From assembly GCA_964497615.1 (NCBI GenBank), contig CAZCEC010000034.1, positions 1 to 63,449 on the forward strand: a DNA stretch of 63,449 nucleotides, given 5' to 3'. The DNA is from CAZCEC01 sp964497615 (GTDB taxonomy: Bacteria > Chloroflexota > Anaerolineae > Anaerolineales > UBA6663). The notes beneath the pieces were generated by a model that had not been told where the DNA came from, did not search any database, and worked only from the letters and a program-made list of their open reading frames with translations. Shown piece after piece: positions 50,686-59,098 of this stretch; position 1 is the first letter of the stretch; each line of letters opens with the position of its first letter. The position numbers were made by a program, and so were the translations under genes.

Positions 50686-52419
50686 CTACTCGTTCACCTC
50701 CCATTCGTGCGCGTTCCAGAACGGGGTGGGGCCCGAAAGGTGCACATTCGCCAGGTCCTGATGGATGGACCACAGGTCCGGGTCCTTCCACATGCCGATG
50801 TAGATCACGTCGTCGTACATGATCTGCTGAATCTGCTGGTACAGGCCCTGGCGGGCGGCCAGGTCGGCGGTCACGGCCTGCTGGTCGAACAGCGCGTCCA
50901 GCGCCGGGTTGCAGTACCACTGCCAGTTCGCGCCGTCCGGGTTGTCCGCGCTGGCGAACTGGTCGCACTTCCAGTTGGGCGAGGCCTCCGGGTCGGGCGG
51001 GCCGCTGGGGGCGCTGGAGTATTCGGCGATGTCGTACTCGCCGCGCGCTTGCGGCCCCTCGTCGTTGTAGCCGTTCCAGTACACGTCCGACGAGTACTGC
51101 ACCAGATCCGCGCCGATGCCCACCGCCGCCCATTGCTGCTGCACCACCGCCTGCACGTTGTGGCGCAGCTCGCGGTCATTGGTGATGTAGCGCAGCACCA
51201 GTTCCACGCCGTCCTTGTCGCGCGTGCCGTCGCCGTTGCTGTCCACCCAGCCGGCCTCGTCCAGCAGGCGGGCCGCCTCATCCGGGTCGTACGGATACGG
51301 CTCCAGGGTCTCGGTTTCGTAGCCGGGCGTGTTGTCCCAGAAGGTGGTGTTAACCGGGTTGATGTCTGGGTCGAGCAGGTCATTGATGATGGTGAACCGA
51401 TCGGTGGCCAGCGCCAGGGCGCGGCGCACGTTCACGTCCAGCATGGCCGGGTGCGCGGTCTCCGGGTTGACATTGAGGAACCAGGCCTCGTTGTAGCCGC
51501 CCGGTGTGCCCACCACGCTGATCGTGCCGTCCGCTTCAATGCGCTCGATCTGGCTGGCATCCAGGAAGGTGCCGATGTGCGAGTCGCCCGCCAGGATGGC
51601 CGCTTCCTGCGCATCCGGCGTGATGAGGATGACGACCTGCGCCAGTTTGGGCGGGTTGATCCAGTTGGGGTTGGCGCGGAAGGTGATATGGCTCTGCGGT
51701 TCCCAGCTTTCAAACACGAACGGTCCCACGCCCACGCTCGGCGCGCGGTTCCACGCGGCCTGGTCAATCGTCCCCTCCGCGTCAAAGACCGGCTGGAGGA
51801 TGTGCTTGGGCAGGACCTGCTCAAAGATCGTGGTCAGCCAGGCCGCATAGGTGTCGCTCAGCTCAATGACCACCGTCTGCGGATCGGGCGCGGTGACGGC
51901 AGTAACGTATTCCTCGTACGGCGAGCGCGACAGCACGATATTCGCGTCCGACATCACCATTTCATAGGTGAACACGAAGTCGTCGGCCGTCAGCGGCGTG
52001 CCGTCGCTCCAGCTCACGTCGTCGCGCAGGTGCAGCGTGATGGTGCGGCCGTCGGCGCTCAGCCCGCCGTTATCCACCGAGGGAATCTCGGTGACGAGTT
52101 CGGGCACGGGCTCCGAGTTGTCGTCAAACGACCACGGCCCCTTGAGCCAGAACTGGGTCGTGAGGTCCGAAAACCACATCTGCGTGTACCACGGGTTGAG
52201 GTTGTCCGGCTCCTGCGGGAACGAGATGACGGCGGTGCCGCTGCCGGATGGCGCCGCGGTGGGCGGCACGGCGGTGGGCTGGGGCGCCTGGGTGTCGGCC
52301 GGCGCTGTAGTGGGTTGGGGCGCGCTGGTGGCCGTGGCGCCGGGGCTGCACGCCCCAGCCAGCAGGGCCATCACGGCCAGGGCGCTGCATGCGATCCAAA
52401 GCGTTTTGCGTGATTGCAT
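50686..52419 (-). CDS. Extracellular solute-binding lipoprotein, family 5 (peptide-type)
   Basis: 577 residues. Lipoprotein signal with lipobox LLAGAC (Cys24), then a Thr/Pro/Ala-rich linker to about residue 60 and the SBP_bac_5 fold: ISFPQEPDNLNPWYTQ, ITLHLRDDVSWSDGTPLTADDFVFTYEMV, VGVGPFVFESWEPQSHITFRANPNW, VRRALALATDRFTII and AARLLDEAGWVDSNGDGTRDKDG. First gene of the importer operon. GGAGGAGAG precedes the ATG. Ligand is probably a peptide or other small amide; not resolvable here. Confidence 0.93.
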   Translation of the reverse strand: MQSRKTLWIACSALAVMALLAGACSPGATATSAPQPTTAPADTQAPQPTAVPPTAAPSGSGTAVISFPQEPDNLNPWYTQMWFSDLTTQFWLKGPWSFDDNSEPVPELVTEIPSVDNGGLSADGRTITLHLRDDVSWSDGTPLTADDFVFTYEMVMSDANIVLSRSPYEEYVTAVTAPDPQTVVIELSDTYAAWLTTIFEQVLPKHILQPVFDAEGTIDQAAWNRAPSVGVGPFVFESWEPQSHITFRANPNWINPPKLAQVVILITPDAQEAAILAGDSHIGTFLDASQIERIEADGTISVVGTPGGYNEAWFLNVNPETAHPAMLDVNVRRALALATDRFTIINDLLDPDINPVNTTFWDNTPGYETETLEPYPYDPDEAARLLDEAGWVDSNGDGTRDKDGVELVLRYITNDRELRHNVQAVVQQQWAAVGIGADLVQYSSDVYWNGYNDEGPQARGEYDIAEYSSAPSGPPDPEASPNWKCDQFASADNPDGANWQWYCNPALDALFDQQAVTADLAARQGLYQQIQQIMYDDVIYIGMWKDPDLWSIHQDLANVHLSGPTPFWNAHEWEVNE

Positions 52420-52521
52420 CGTGTCTCTCCTCCTCAGGTAGAAACGGCATCAACTGGGCACGGATCGGTTTTCAGCTTGGGTCTGTGCGGCCTCACTTCC
52501 TCGGGTAGCATCCACCCACTA

Positions 52522-52549
52522 GTTTTAGCCCTTCTGGGCCAATTGTCAA
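52522..52549 (-). promoter_or_regulatory. Candidate promoter of the ABC importer operon
   Basis: Minus strand: perfect TTGACA (52549 to 52544), 16-base spacer, TAAAAC (52527 to 52522). The leader to the binding-protein ATG would be about 95 bases. The 52420-52692 gap otherwise holds a TAGAAT box (52612-52617) that could serve the plus-strand gene at 52693. Confidence 0.45.
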
Positions 52550-52692
52550 TCTTACTGGCGGCCCCGGCCCTGGGTTCACAGGCTAGAATTCCCATTTCTG
52601 CGCGCTTCGGCTAGAATATGGCCGCGGTCGGGACCACTTGCCCGGCGCCGCCCCCATTGACAGCCGATCGCAGCCGGGAGCCAGGAGTCTGC

Positions 52693-53217
52693 ATGCTTGC
52701 GTCTCGCATGGTCGTTCACGCCGATGTCTTTTCCGACACCCACCGGGTGACCGGCCGGATCGTCTGCGGGCAGAGCGGGCTGATCGGCCAGCTCAACGAC
52801 GTCAACTCTTCGCTGATTGACATTGAAGACGCCTATTCCTCCCGGCTCCAGGAGCCGGCCAAGATGGTGTGGCACCTGGACCTGGCGCACTTCGCCAAAA
52901 ACCACCTGGTGCTGGTGGTGCTGGCCCGCCGCGAGGACCTGGGGCCGCATGGGCTGGCGACGGGCGGCTTCGCCCGCCGCATTCCTATTTCGTCCATCCT
53001 CACTACCGCCAGCTTCGAGGTGCGCGGCACCCTGGAAGTGGTGAACAAGTTCGATGCCGCCGAACTGCTGGTGGGCGGCACCGGGCGCTTCGTCGTGATC
53101 TATAACGCCACCGCCGCCTCCACCATGTTCCCCGACCTCACCTTCTCCGGCGCCGCCATCCTGGTCAACCGCCAGCGCATCGAAATGGCGGCGCCCCTGC
53201 CGCGGGGCAAGGCCTGA
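52693..53217 (+). CDS. Conserved protein of unknown function, first gene of a four-gene operon
   Basis: 174 residues, no family recognised. It looks mostly beta-stranded and soluble: VVHADVFSDTHRVTGRIVCGQSGLIGQLND, then a short helix, HLVLVVLARREDLG and FDAAELLVGGTGRFVVIYN. No signal peptide. The ATG at 52693 has AGGAG at 52683-52687. The next start overlaps its stop (TGATG), so it is coupled to the receiver-CpaE protein and may be its output or target. Confidence 0.6.
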   Translation: MLASRMVVHADVFSDTHRVTGRIVCGQSGLIGQLNDVNSSLIDIEDAYSSRLQEPAKMVWHLDLAHFAKNHLVLVVLARREDLGPHGLATGGFARRIPISSILTTASFEVRGTLEVVNKFDAAELLVGGTGRFVVIYNATAASTMFPDLTFSGAAILVNRQRIEMAAPLPRGKA

Positions 53218-54338
53218 TGGCCCGAGTCCTGGTCATTGATGACGATGTGGATATCCGCCCGCTGATGCGGGTGACCCTGGCGAAGGCCGGCCATGAGCCG
53301 ACCCTGGCGGCGCGCGGTCAGGAGGGCCTGGACCTGGCCGAGACCGGCGCCTTCGACCTGATTATCGTGGACCTGATGATGCCGGACGTGGACGGCTACG
53401 AGGTCACCCGCCGTTTGCGCGCCTCGCCCGCCACCCAGAACGTGCCCATCCTGATCTTGACCGCCCGCGCCCAGACCGCCGACTACCAGGGGGCCATGGA
53501 AGCCGGGGCCGACGCCTACATTCCCAAGCCCTTCGATCCGGACCAACTCCTGCATCGGCTGGCCGAATTGCTTCAGCAGGATCGGGCCCGCCGGGCGGCG
53601 GCGCCTGCGGCCGTCCGCGCCAACCTCGGCCGGATTACGGTGGTGCTTGGCCTGCGCGGCGGCGTGGGCGCCACGACCACGGCCATCACCCTGGCGGGCG
53701 CCCTCCAGCGCGCCGGCCGCCGCGTCTGCCTGGTGGACCTCTCGCCCAATGGCGGGCACGTCGCCCTGCACCTGCGCATGTTGCCCGCCGCCACCTGGGC
53801 CAACCTGCCCGCCGCGCCCGACTCGAATGCAGCCGCCCAGCTCCTGGCCCGGCACGAGTCGGGGCTGCTGGTGCTGGCCGCGCCCTCCCAGCCGGTGCGG
53901 GCCGGCCCGTCAGCGGCTGCCACCACCGCCATGCTGGATGCCCTGCAAATCTACTTCGCCGATGTGATCGTGGACGCCGCGCCCACCCTGGACGAGGCCA
54001 CCGCGGCCGCCGTGGGCTTGGCCGCCCGCAGCCTGGTCGTCTGCATCCCGGAGGTCAGCTCCATCCACACCGCCGTCGGCCTGCTCCCCTGGCTGGCGGA
54101 GGCCGCCCATCCTGAAGGCAAAGTGGCCGTGGCCCTCAACCACGTCTCGCCCGATCACAACCTGCCGTCCGCCGCCGTAGAGAAGGCCCTGGGCCGGCCC
54201 CCGGACTTCGCCATCCCTTACGACCGCCAGCAGCCGGTGGCCCTCACCACCGGCACGCCCCTCATCTTCTCTCAGCCGGGCGCGCTGCTGCCCGCGGCCG
54301 TCGCCGCCTACGCCGCCCGCATCAAGGAAACCGCCTGA
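53217..54338 (+). CDS. Response-regulator receiver fused to a CpaE/MinD-like P-loop ATPase
   Basis: 373 residues. The receiver domain (1 to about 120) has the acidic pocket VIDDDVD, phospho-acceptor Asp in IIVDLMMPDVDG, and the Lys in YIPKPFD. A MinD-like domain follows from about 140: VVLGLRGGVGATTTAITLAGAL, in which Ala replaces the P-loop Lys, then VCLVDLSPNGG and VIVDAAPTLDE. This is the CpaE arrangement, which positions type IV/tad pilus machinery, but no pilus genes are nearby. Starts on the stop of the previous gene. Confidence 0.87.
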   Translation: MARVLVIDDDVDIRPLMRVTLAKAGHEPTLAARGQEGLDLAETGAFDLIIVDLMMPDVDGYEVTRRLRASPATQNVPILILTARAQTADYQGAMEAGADAYIPKPFDPDQLLHRLAELLQQDRARRAAAPAAVRANLGRITVVLGLRGGVGATTTAITLAGALQRAGRRVCLVDLSPNGGHVALHLRMLPAATWANLPAAPDSNAAAQLLARHESGLLVLAAPSQPVRAGPSAAATTAMLDALQIYFADVIVDAAPTLDEATAAAVGLAARSLVVCIPEVSSIHTAVGLLPWLAEAAHPEGKVAVALNHVSPDHNLPSAAVEKALGRPPDFAIPYDRQQPVALTTGTPLIFSQPGALLPAAVAAYAARIKETA

Positions 54339-55345
54339 TGTCCAAGGGCATCCTCGAACGCCTGGCCGAGGGCGTTGTCCTCGGCGATGGTGGCTATTTG
54401 CTTGAACTGGAGAAGCGCGGCTACGTGCAGGCCGGCCCCTTCACGCCCGAGGTCAGCCTCACCCACCCAGACGCCCTGGCGCAGCTTCACCGCGAGTTCA
54501 TGCGCGCCGGTGCCGAGGTCTTGCAGACCCTGACCTTCTACGCCAGCGAGGACAAGCTCGCGACCGTGGGACTGGCTGGCCGCGTGGAAGACATCAACCG
54601 CGCCGCCGTGCGCATCGCTCGCGAAGTGGCCGCCGAGGGGCGCGGGCAGGGCTATGACGCCCTGGTGGCTGGCAACCTCAGCCTCACCTGGGCCTACGAC
54701 CCCAAAGACCCCGCCTCGCCCGACCGGGTGCGCGCCCTGTTCGACCGCCAGTTGGAGGTCATGCTGGCCGAGGGCGGCGTGGACTTCCTCATCGCCGAGA
54801 CCTTCTCCTGGCTGGGTGAGGCCCTCATCGCCGTGGAGCGCATGCGCGCCGCCGGCCTGCCCGTCATGGTCACCATGTCGTTCGAGCACGACCCCCGCGC
54901 CTACGAGGGTGACTCCCCCGCCGAAGCCTGCCGCAAGCTGGCCGAGGCCGGCGCCGACATCGTCGGCATCAATTGCCTCCGCAATCCTGAGCACACCCTG
55001 CCCCTGATGGCCGAGGTCCGCGCCGCCGTGCCTGGCTACATCGCCTGCCAGCCCGTCGCCTATCACACCCCGCCCGAGCAGGTGGACTTTACCGCCCTGC
55101 CGGAGTTCCCCGTGGGCCTGGACCCGCTCCAGCTCTCCCGCGCCGCGATGGCCGATTACGCCGTCACGGCCCGCGAAATGGGCATCAACTACATTGGCTC
55201 CTGCTGCGGCTCGGTCGCGGCGCACGTCCGCGCGATGGCCAAAGCCCTGGGCAAGCTCCCCGCCGAGGAGCGCCCCTGGCGCGTGGACTACGGCAAGCCC
55301 ATGTCGGCCTACGAGCAGCACCAGCACACCGGCCTCAATTCTTAG
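54338..55345 (+). CDS. Homocysteine S-methyltransferase (betaine-homocysteine methyltransferase-like)
   Basis: 335 residues, TIM-barrel Hcy-binding domain. VLGDGGYLLELEKRG, AGAEVLQTLTFYAS, DFLIAETFSWLGEAL, GINCLRNP and the zinc site IGSCCGS are present; the third zinc Cys is in GINCLRN. Transfers a methyl group, probably from glycine betaine, to homocysteine giving methionine and dimethylglycine. Overlaps the previous gene (TGATG) and is 0-1 bases from the sarcosine-oxidase-like gene. Confidence 0.88.
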   Translation: MSKGILERLAEGVVLGDGGYLLELEKRGYVQAGPFTPEVSLTHPDALAQLHREFMRAGAEVLQTLTFYASEDKLATVGLAGRVEDINRAAVRIAREVAAEGRGQGYDALVAGNLSLTWAYDPKDPASPDRVRALFDRQLEVMLAEGGVDFLIAETFSWLGEALIAVERMRAAGLPVMVTMSFEHDPRAYEGDSPAEACRKLAEAGADIVGINCLRNPEHTLPLMAEVRAAVPGYIACQPVAYHTPPEQVDFTALPEFPVGLDPLQLSRAAMADYAVTAREMGINYIGSCCGSVAAHVRAMAKALGKLPAEERPWRVDYGKPMSAYEQHQHTGLNS

Positions 55346-56505
55346 TGGACTACGACGCCATCGTCATCGGCCTCGGCGGCCTCGGCTCCGGGGCGCTCTA
55401 CTGGCTCGCTCGGCGGCTGGGCGGGCGCGTGCTGGGGCTGGAGCAGTTTGAAATCGGGCATGTGCGCGGCGGGTCGCAGGACCACTCGCGCATCATTCGC
55501 TACTCCTACCACACGCCCGGCTATGTGCGGCTGGCCTTCGAGGCCTATGCCGCCTGGGCGGCCCTGGAGGCCGACGCGGGCGAGAAGCTGATCGTCAAAA
55601 CCGGCGGCCTGGACTTCGCCCCGCGCGACGCCCGCATCCCCCTCTCCGACTACATCAACAGCCTCACGGCCTGTGGCGTGCCCTTCGACTACCTCGACGC
55701 GGACGAGATCATGCGCCGCTGGCCGCAGTTCCGCCTGACGGATGACATTCACGGGCTGTATCAATCGGAAAGTGGCATCGCTCCGGCGGCGAAGTGCATG
55801 GCCGCGCACCTGCGCCTCGCCCGCGCCTATGGCGCGCAGGTGGTGGACAACGCGCCGGTGACGGCCGTGCGCGACCTGGGTGGAGAGATTGAGGTGGTAG
55901 CTGGGGGCCGCGCCTACCGCGGCGGCCGGCTCGTCATCGCGGCCGGCGCGTTCTCCAACACCGTGCTGGGCTTCCTGGGCCTGCATCTGCCGCTCACCGT
56001 CACCCAGGAGCAGGTGATCTACTACGCCACGCCCCACCTGGACGAGTTCCAGCCGGAGCGCTTCCCAATCTGGATTTGGATGGATGACCCGTGCTTCTAC
56101 GGCTTTCCGGTCTATGGTGAGCCGGCCACCAAGGCGGCCCAGGATGTGGGCGGCGACGAAGTGACGCCCGAGACCCGCACCTTCGAGCCAAACCCCGCCA
56201 CCGCCCAGCGCCTCACCGCCTTCATGGAGCGCTATCTGCCGCGCGCCGTCGGCCCGGTCCACTCCATCAAGACTTGCCTGTACGACATGCCGCCCGACCG
56301 CGACTTCGTCCTCGACTCCCTGCCCGGCCACCCCGGCATCTTTTTGGCGCTGGGCGCCGCCCACGGCTTCAAGTTCTCGTCCGTCATTGGCCGCCTCCTC
56401 AGCGAGTTGGCCCTCGACGGCCGCACCCCCACCGACCTCTCGCCCTTCCGCTACGACCGCCCCATCCTGCACCTGGCGAACCCGCCGAAGAGCTTCATGG
56501 TGTAG
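55345..56505 (+). CDS. Monomeric sarcosine oxidase / N-methyl amino acid oxidase-like flavoprotein
   Basis: 386 residues, DAO fold. FAD motif DAIVIGLGGLGSGALYWLARR, then GLEQFEIGHVRGGSQDHSRIIRYSYH, with the family GxSxxxxR(I/M)xR, LVIAAGAFSN and KTCLYDMPPDRDFVLD, where the Cys that links FAD covalently in monomeric sarcosine oxidases lies. GTG start at 55345 overlaps the last base of the previous stop. With the betaine methyltransferase it outlines betaine to dimethylglycine and sarcosine to glycine; the intervening dimethylglycine step is not encoded here. Confidence 0.9.
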   Translation: MDYDAIVIGLGGLGSGALYWLARRLGGRVLGLEQFEIGHVRGGSQDHSRIIRYSYHTPGYVRLAFEAYAAWAALEADAGEKLIVKTGGLDFAPRDARIPLSDYINSLTACGVPFDYLDADEIMRRWPQFRLTDDIHGLYQSESGIAPAAKCMAAHLRLARAYGAQVVDNAPVTAVRDLGGEIEVVAGGRAYRGGRLVIAAGAFSNTVLGFLGLHLPLTVTQEQVIYYATPHLDEFQPERFPIWIWMDDPCFYGFPVYGEPATKAAQDVGGDEVTPETRTFEPNPATAQRLTAFMERYLPRAVGPVHSIKTCLYDMPPDRDFVLDSLPGHPGIFLALGAAHGFKFSSVIGRLLSELALDGRTPTDLSPFRYDRPILHLANPPKSFMV

Positions 56506-56511
56506 GTGGCT

Positions 56512-57456
56512 TTACGGGTCTAGCTCCAGCGTCCCCCACGTCGTGGGGTTGAGCAAGGTGCGCGTGGAGACCGATGAGATCATCGTCTGCTGCTCGGCGG
56601 TGGCGGCGGTGTCGTTGTCGGAGGCGTTGAAGCAGAAGCCGAAGCGCAGCCCGCCCGCGGGCGTCACCCCATACATGCTCCACGGAATGGCAATCTCCAG
56701 GATGTAGTCGCCCCCGCCCGCCCCGGCGCGCGTCACCAGCGTAATGCCGCCGGGCGTGCCCTGCTTGGCAGGCGGGTTCCACAGCCAATACTCCGGCGTC
56801 TCACGGTTCTCGCCCGATGACAGTCCCAACTGGTGGTCGTCGCCGCTCAGGCTGGTGGTGTTGAAGTCACCCGCCAGGTCCGCGTCCAATTGCACTTCCA
56901 TGCTGTCGCCCCGGTACAGCAGTTCCCCGTGCTCGATCTGCACGTGTGTGTCGTCCGTCACGCTGGCGACCAGGTACAGGTAATTGGCATCCCAGGCCGC
57001 CGCCCAGCGCGCGCTCAAGTCGGCGTTTCCGCCCCAGTTCTCCGGCCGGAAGACGTTCTGGTCAATGGCGTAGGGCAGGGGGTCCGGCCAGTCGCCCGTC
57101 TGCCCGTCAATCGTGGGCGCGGTGTCGCGGCGCATGGCGTGGTAGACGAGGCCGTTGGGGCGGGTGGGGCTGGTGGGCGTGCTGGTGGGCGCCGCCTGGA
57201 GGGTGGCCGTTGGCGGCACAAACGCCGTGTTGGTGGGCGGGGCCGGCGTGGTGGGCTGGATGCCGGCCGTGGCCGGCGGCGTGCTGGTGGGCGGGGCCGC
57301 CGTGCCGGTCTGCGCCGTCACCGGCTGCGTCATCGCGGCTAAGGTGTTCTGCACCGACGTGTTGACGGCGTTGACGGTCGCGTCCACGTCGCGCCCGCCG
57401 CCGCAGGCCAGCGCGCCCAGCGCCAGCAGCAGCACCGGCCAGAGGAGCCTATTCAT
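56512..57456 (-). CDS. Lipoprotein with Thr/Pro-rich linker and CBM9-like domain
   Basis: 314 residues. Lipobox LGALAC (Cys18), a short helical stretch, a Thr/Pro/Ala linker to about residue 105, then a CBM9/DOMON-like beta sandwich: DTAPTIDGQTGDWPD, AAWDANYLYLVASVTDDTH, LLYRGDSMEVQLDADLAGD, YILEIAIPWSMYGV. These bind carbohydrate or similar ligands at the surface. Its ATG overlaps the preceding gene by 8 bases; it is the last gene of the L,D-transpeptidase operon. Confidence 0.8.
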   Translation of the reverse strand: MNRLLWPVLLLALGALACGGGRDVDATVNAVNTSVQNTLAAMTQPVTAQTGTAAPPTSTPPATAGIQPTTPAPPTNTAFVPPTATLQAAPTSTPTSPTRPNGLVYHAMRRDTAPTIDGQTGDWPDPLPYAIDQNVFRPENWGGNADLSARWAAAWDANYLYLVASVTDDTHVQIEHGELLYRGDSMEVQLDADLAGDFNTTSLSGDDHQLGLSSGENRETPEYWLWNPPAKQGTPGGITLVTRAGAGGGDYILEIAIPWSMYGVTPAGGLRFGFCFNASDNDTAATAEQQTMISSVSTRTLLNPTTWGTLELDP

Positions 57457-57871
57457 TGTCCGGGCCGGCGGTGCCGGGCTGTTCCAGGCTCACGATCTCG
57501 CCGTGATAGTTGAGGACGATGCGGAACCCGAGCATGCCCAAATAGGCGCGGGCCTCGGCCGGCAGCCCCTGCTCGATCAGTTTGGAAAAGTGCTCGTCCA
57601 TGTTCTTGAGCGACGAGTCGATCATGGCCTTGGTGAACAAGTCCTCTTGGCCCAGCATCTTCATGGCCCCCTCGGTCACCGCCGCCTGGTTGGCCATGAT
57701 CTGCTCGCGCAGTTGGGTCAGCACCTCGCGGTCCACCCGCTCGGCCGCGATATGGAACTTGAAGCCGTTGTCTTCGACCACATACTGCGCCTCGCCGCCC
57801 ACCACGCCCGTCGCCACGGCGCGGCCCTCGGTATCGGCCACCAACCCCTCGAACAGCGCGCGTTGGCTCAT
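57449..57871 (-). CDS. Small conserved protein of unknown function
   Basis: 140 residues, no family recognised. A beta-rich first half (EGRAVATGVVGGEAQYVVEDNGFKFHI) precedes helices (LTQLREQIMANQAAVTEGAMKML) and a short final strand. No signal peptide or membrane segment. Lies 9 bases after the L,D-transpeptidase stop and overlaps the lipoprotein start, so it is coupled to both. Confidence 0.65.
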   Translation of the reverse strand: MSQRALFEGLVADTEGRAVATGVVGGEAQYVVEDNGFKFHIAAERVDREVLTQLREQIMANQAAVTEGAMKMLGQEDLFTKAMIDSSLKNMDEHFSKLIEQGLPAEARAYLGMLGFRIVLNYHGEIVSLEQPGTAGPDNE

Positions 57872-57880
57872 GCGGACCGG

Positions 57881-58894
57881 CTAATAGATGACCACGATCG
57901 GCGTGCCCTCGCCGGTGGTCTCTGGGGCATCCAGCCCAGCGTGCGGCAGGGTCCAGCGGAACACCCACTTGGCGATGTCGGAGGGCAGGTTGACGCACCC
58001 GTGGCTGCGGGGCCGGCCATAGTCGTTGTGCCAGTAGGTGCCGTGGATCGAGACGCCCCACCAATGGAAGTACGTCACCCACGGCACGCCCGGCAGGTCG
58101 AAGAAGTCGTCCGACGCGCCGTCGTCGCCGGCCATGTGGCGGGTGGGGCGCTTGCGGGTCACCGCCCAGTCGCCGCGCGGCGTGCCGAACAGCCGCTGCC
58201 CGTCCTCGGTGCGCAGGTAGGGGCCGGTGGAGGTCAAGGTCTCCAGCACCAGTTCGTCGTTCTCGAAGGCCCGGAAGGTCTGGTTGTCCAGGCTCACCTC
58301 GATGCGCTTGTTGCTGACGTGCGGCGCAATCGGCGACATCTCCGCCTCCGTCACGCGCCGCACGTGGTCGGCCCGCACCCAGCTATAGTCCAGGTAGCGG
58401 TCATCCAGCACCTTGTACCACGGCGCGCCCTGGTCGTCTTCGTCCACGTCCTCGATCCAGTAGGTCGTCTCGTAGTAGTAACGGTGGAGCGTGTTATAGT
58501 TGATCCCTGGCCGCGGCTTGGCCAGCGTGAACGGCACCGTCACCTCGCCCAAGAACCCATCGGCGGGCACGCGCGTCAACGGAATCTGCGTCTGCCAGCG
58601 CACCGGCTGCACCGCCGCCGAGTGCACGTAGCCGCGCTGCATCTCGTACCACGTCTTGTTGTAGTAGTTGTCGGTGCTGGTGAGGGTGCTGTAGATGCTG
58701 AAGACCGTCTCGGACGGAATGACGCCGATCTGCCGGGCGTTGAAGCTGGGCCGGTCGTAAACGTGGTTGAAGTAGATGGTGCGGCCCAGCATCGTGGGCC
58801 GGCGCGGGGCCTCCTCCGGCGGCAGCGGCGGCAGCAGCGCCGCCCCCATTGCCAGCCCCGACAGCTTGAGGAAGTCTCGCCGTGAGAGGTACAT
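57881..58894 (-). CDS. Tat-exported L,D-transpeptidase (YkuD domain)
   Basis: 337 residues. Twin-arginine signal at the start (LSRRDFLKLSGLAMGAALLPPLPP), an SH3-like region with FNARQIGVIPSETV, and a C-terminal YkuD domain with KRIEVSLDNQTFRAFENDELV, SIHGTYWHNDYGRPRSHGCVNL. The catalytic Cys is in SHGCVNL. Crosslinks peptidoglycan or anchors protein to it. The start is ATG 58892-58894 so that the Tat signal is N-terminal; upstream codons run through a repeat. A minus-strand TATAAT lies 9 bases before it. Confidence 0.92.
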   Translation of the reverse strand: MYLSRRDFLKLSGLAMGAALLPPLPPEEAPRRPTMLGRTIYFNHVYDRPSFNARQIGVIPSETVFSIYSTLTSTDNYYNKTWYEMQRGYVHSAAVQPVRWQTQIPLTRVPADGFLGEVTVPFTLAKPRPGINYNTLHRYYYETTYWIEDVDEDDQGAPWYKVLDDRYLDYSWVRADHVRRVTEAEMSPIAPHVSNKRIEVSLDNQTFRAFENDELVLETLTSTGPYLRTEDGQRLFGTPRGDWAVTRKRPTRHMAGDDGASDDFFDLPGVPWVTYFHWWGVSIHGTYWHNDYGRPRSHGCVNLPSDIAKWVFRWTLPHAGLDAPETTGEGTPIVVIY

Positions 58895-58903
58895 CGTGAC
58901 GGA

Positions 58904-58909
58904 ATTATA
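58904..58909 (-). promoter_or_regulatory. Candidate -10 box of the L,D-transpeptidase operon
   Basis: Minus-strand TATAAT, 9 bases before the ATG, implying a leader of about 3 bases. No ribosome site could fit downstream of the predicted start. Confidence 0.45.
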
Positions 58910-58967
58910 CCTTAGGCGGATTCGGACGCAGGGTTTGAACACACCTGTGGCGGCCATGATGGCTCCC

Positions 58968-59070
58968 GCCGTAGTAGCGAATGCATTCGCCCCCCACCGC
59001 GCCCCGCCCGCGCCCGCCGTAGTAGCGAATTCATTCGCCCCCCACCGCGCCCCGCCCGCGCCCCCCGTAG
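58968..59070. repeat. Tandem 48-bp GTAGTAGCGAAT units
   Basis: GTAGTAGCGAATGCATTCGC at 58971 and GTAGTAGCGAATTCATTCGC at 59019, with a third truncated start (GTAG) at 59067; spacing is 48. Between palindromes lies CCCCCCACCGCGCCCCGCCC. It separates the L,D-transpeptidase operon from the M23 gene and ends 29 bases before that gene's start. Confidence 0.85.
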
Positions 59071-59098
59071 CCGGCGGGTTCATCCCGCCGTCCCGCTA

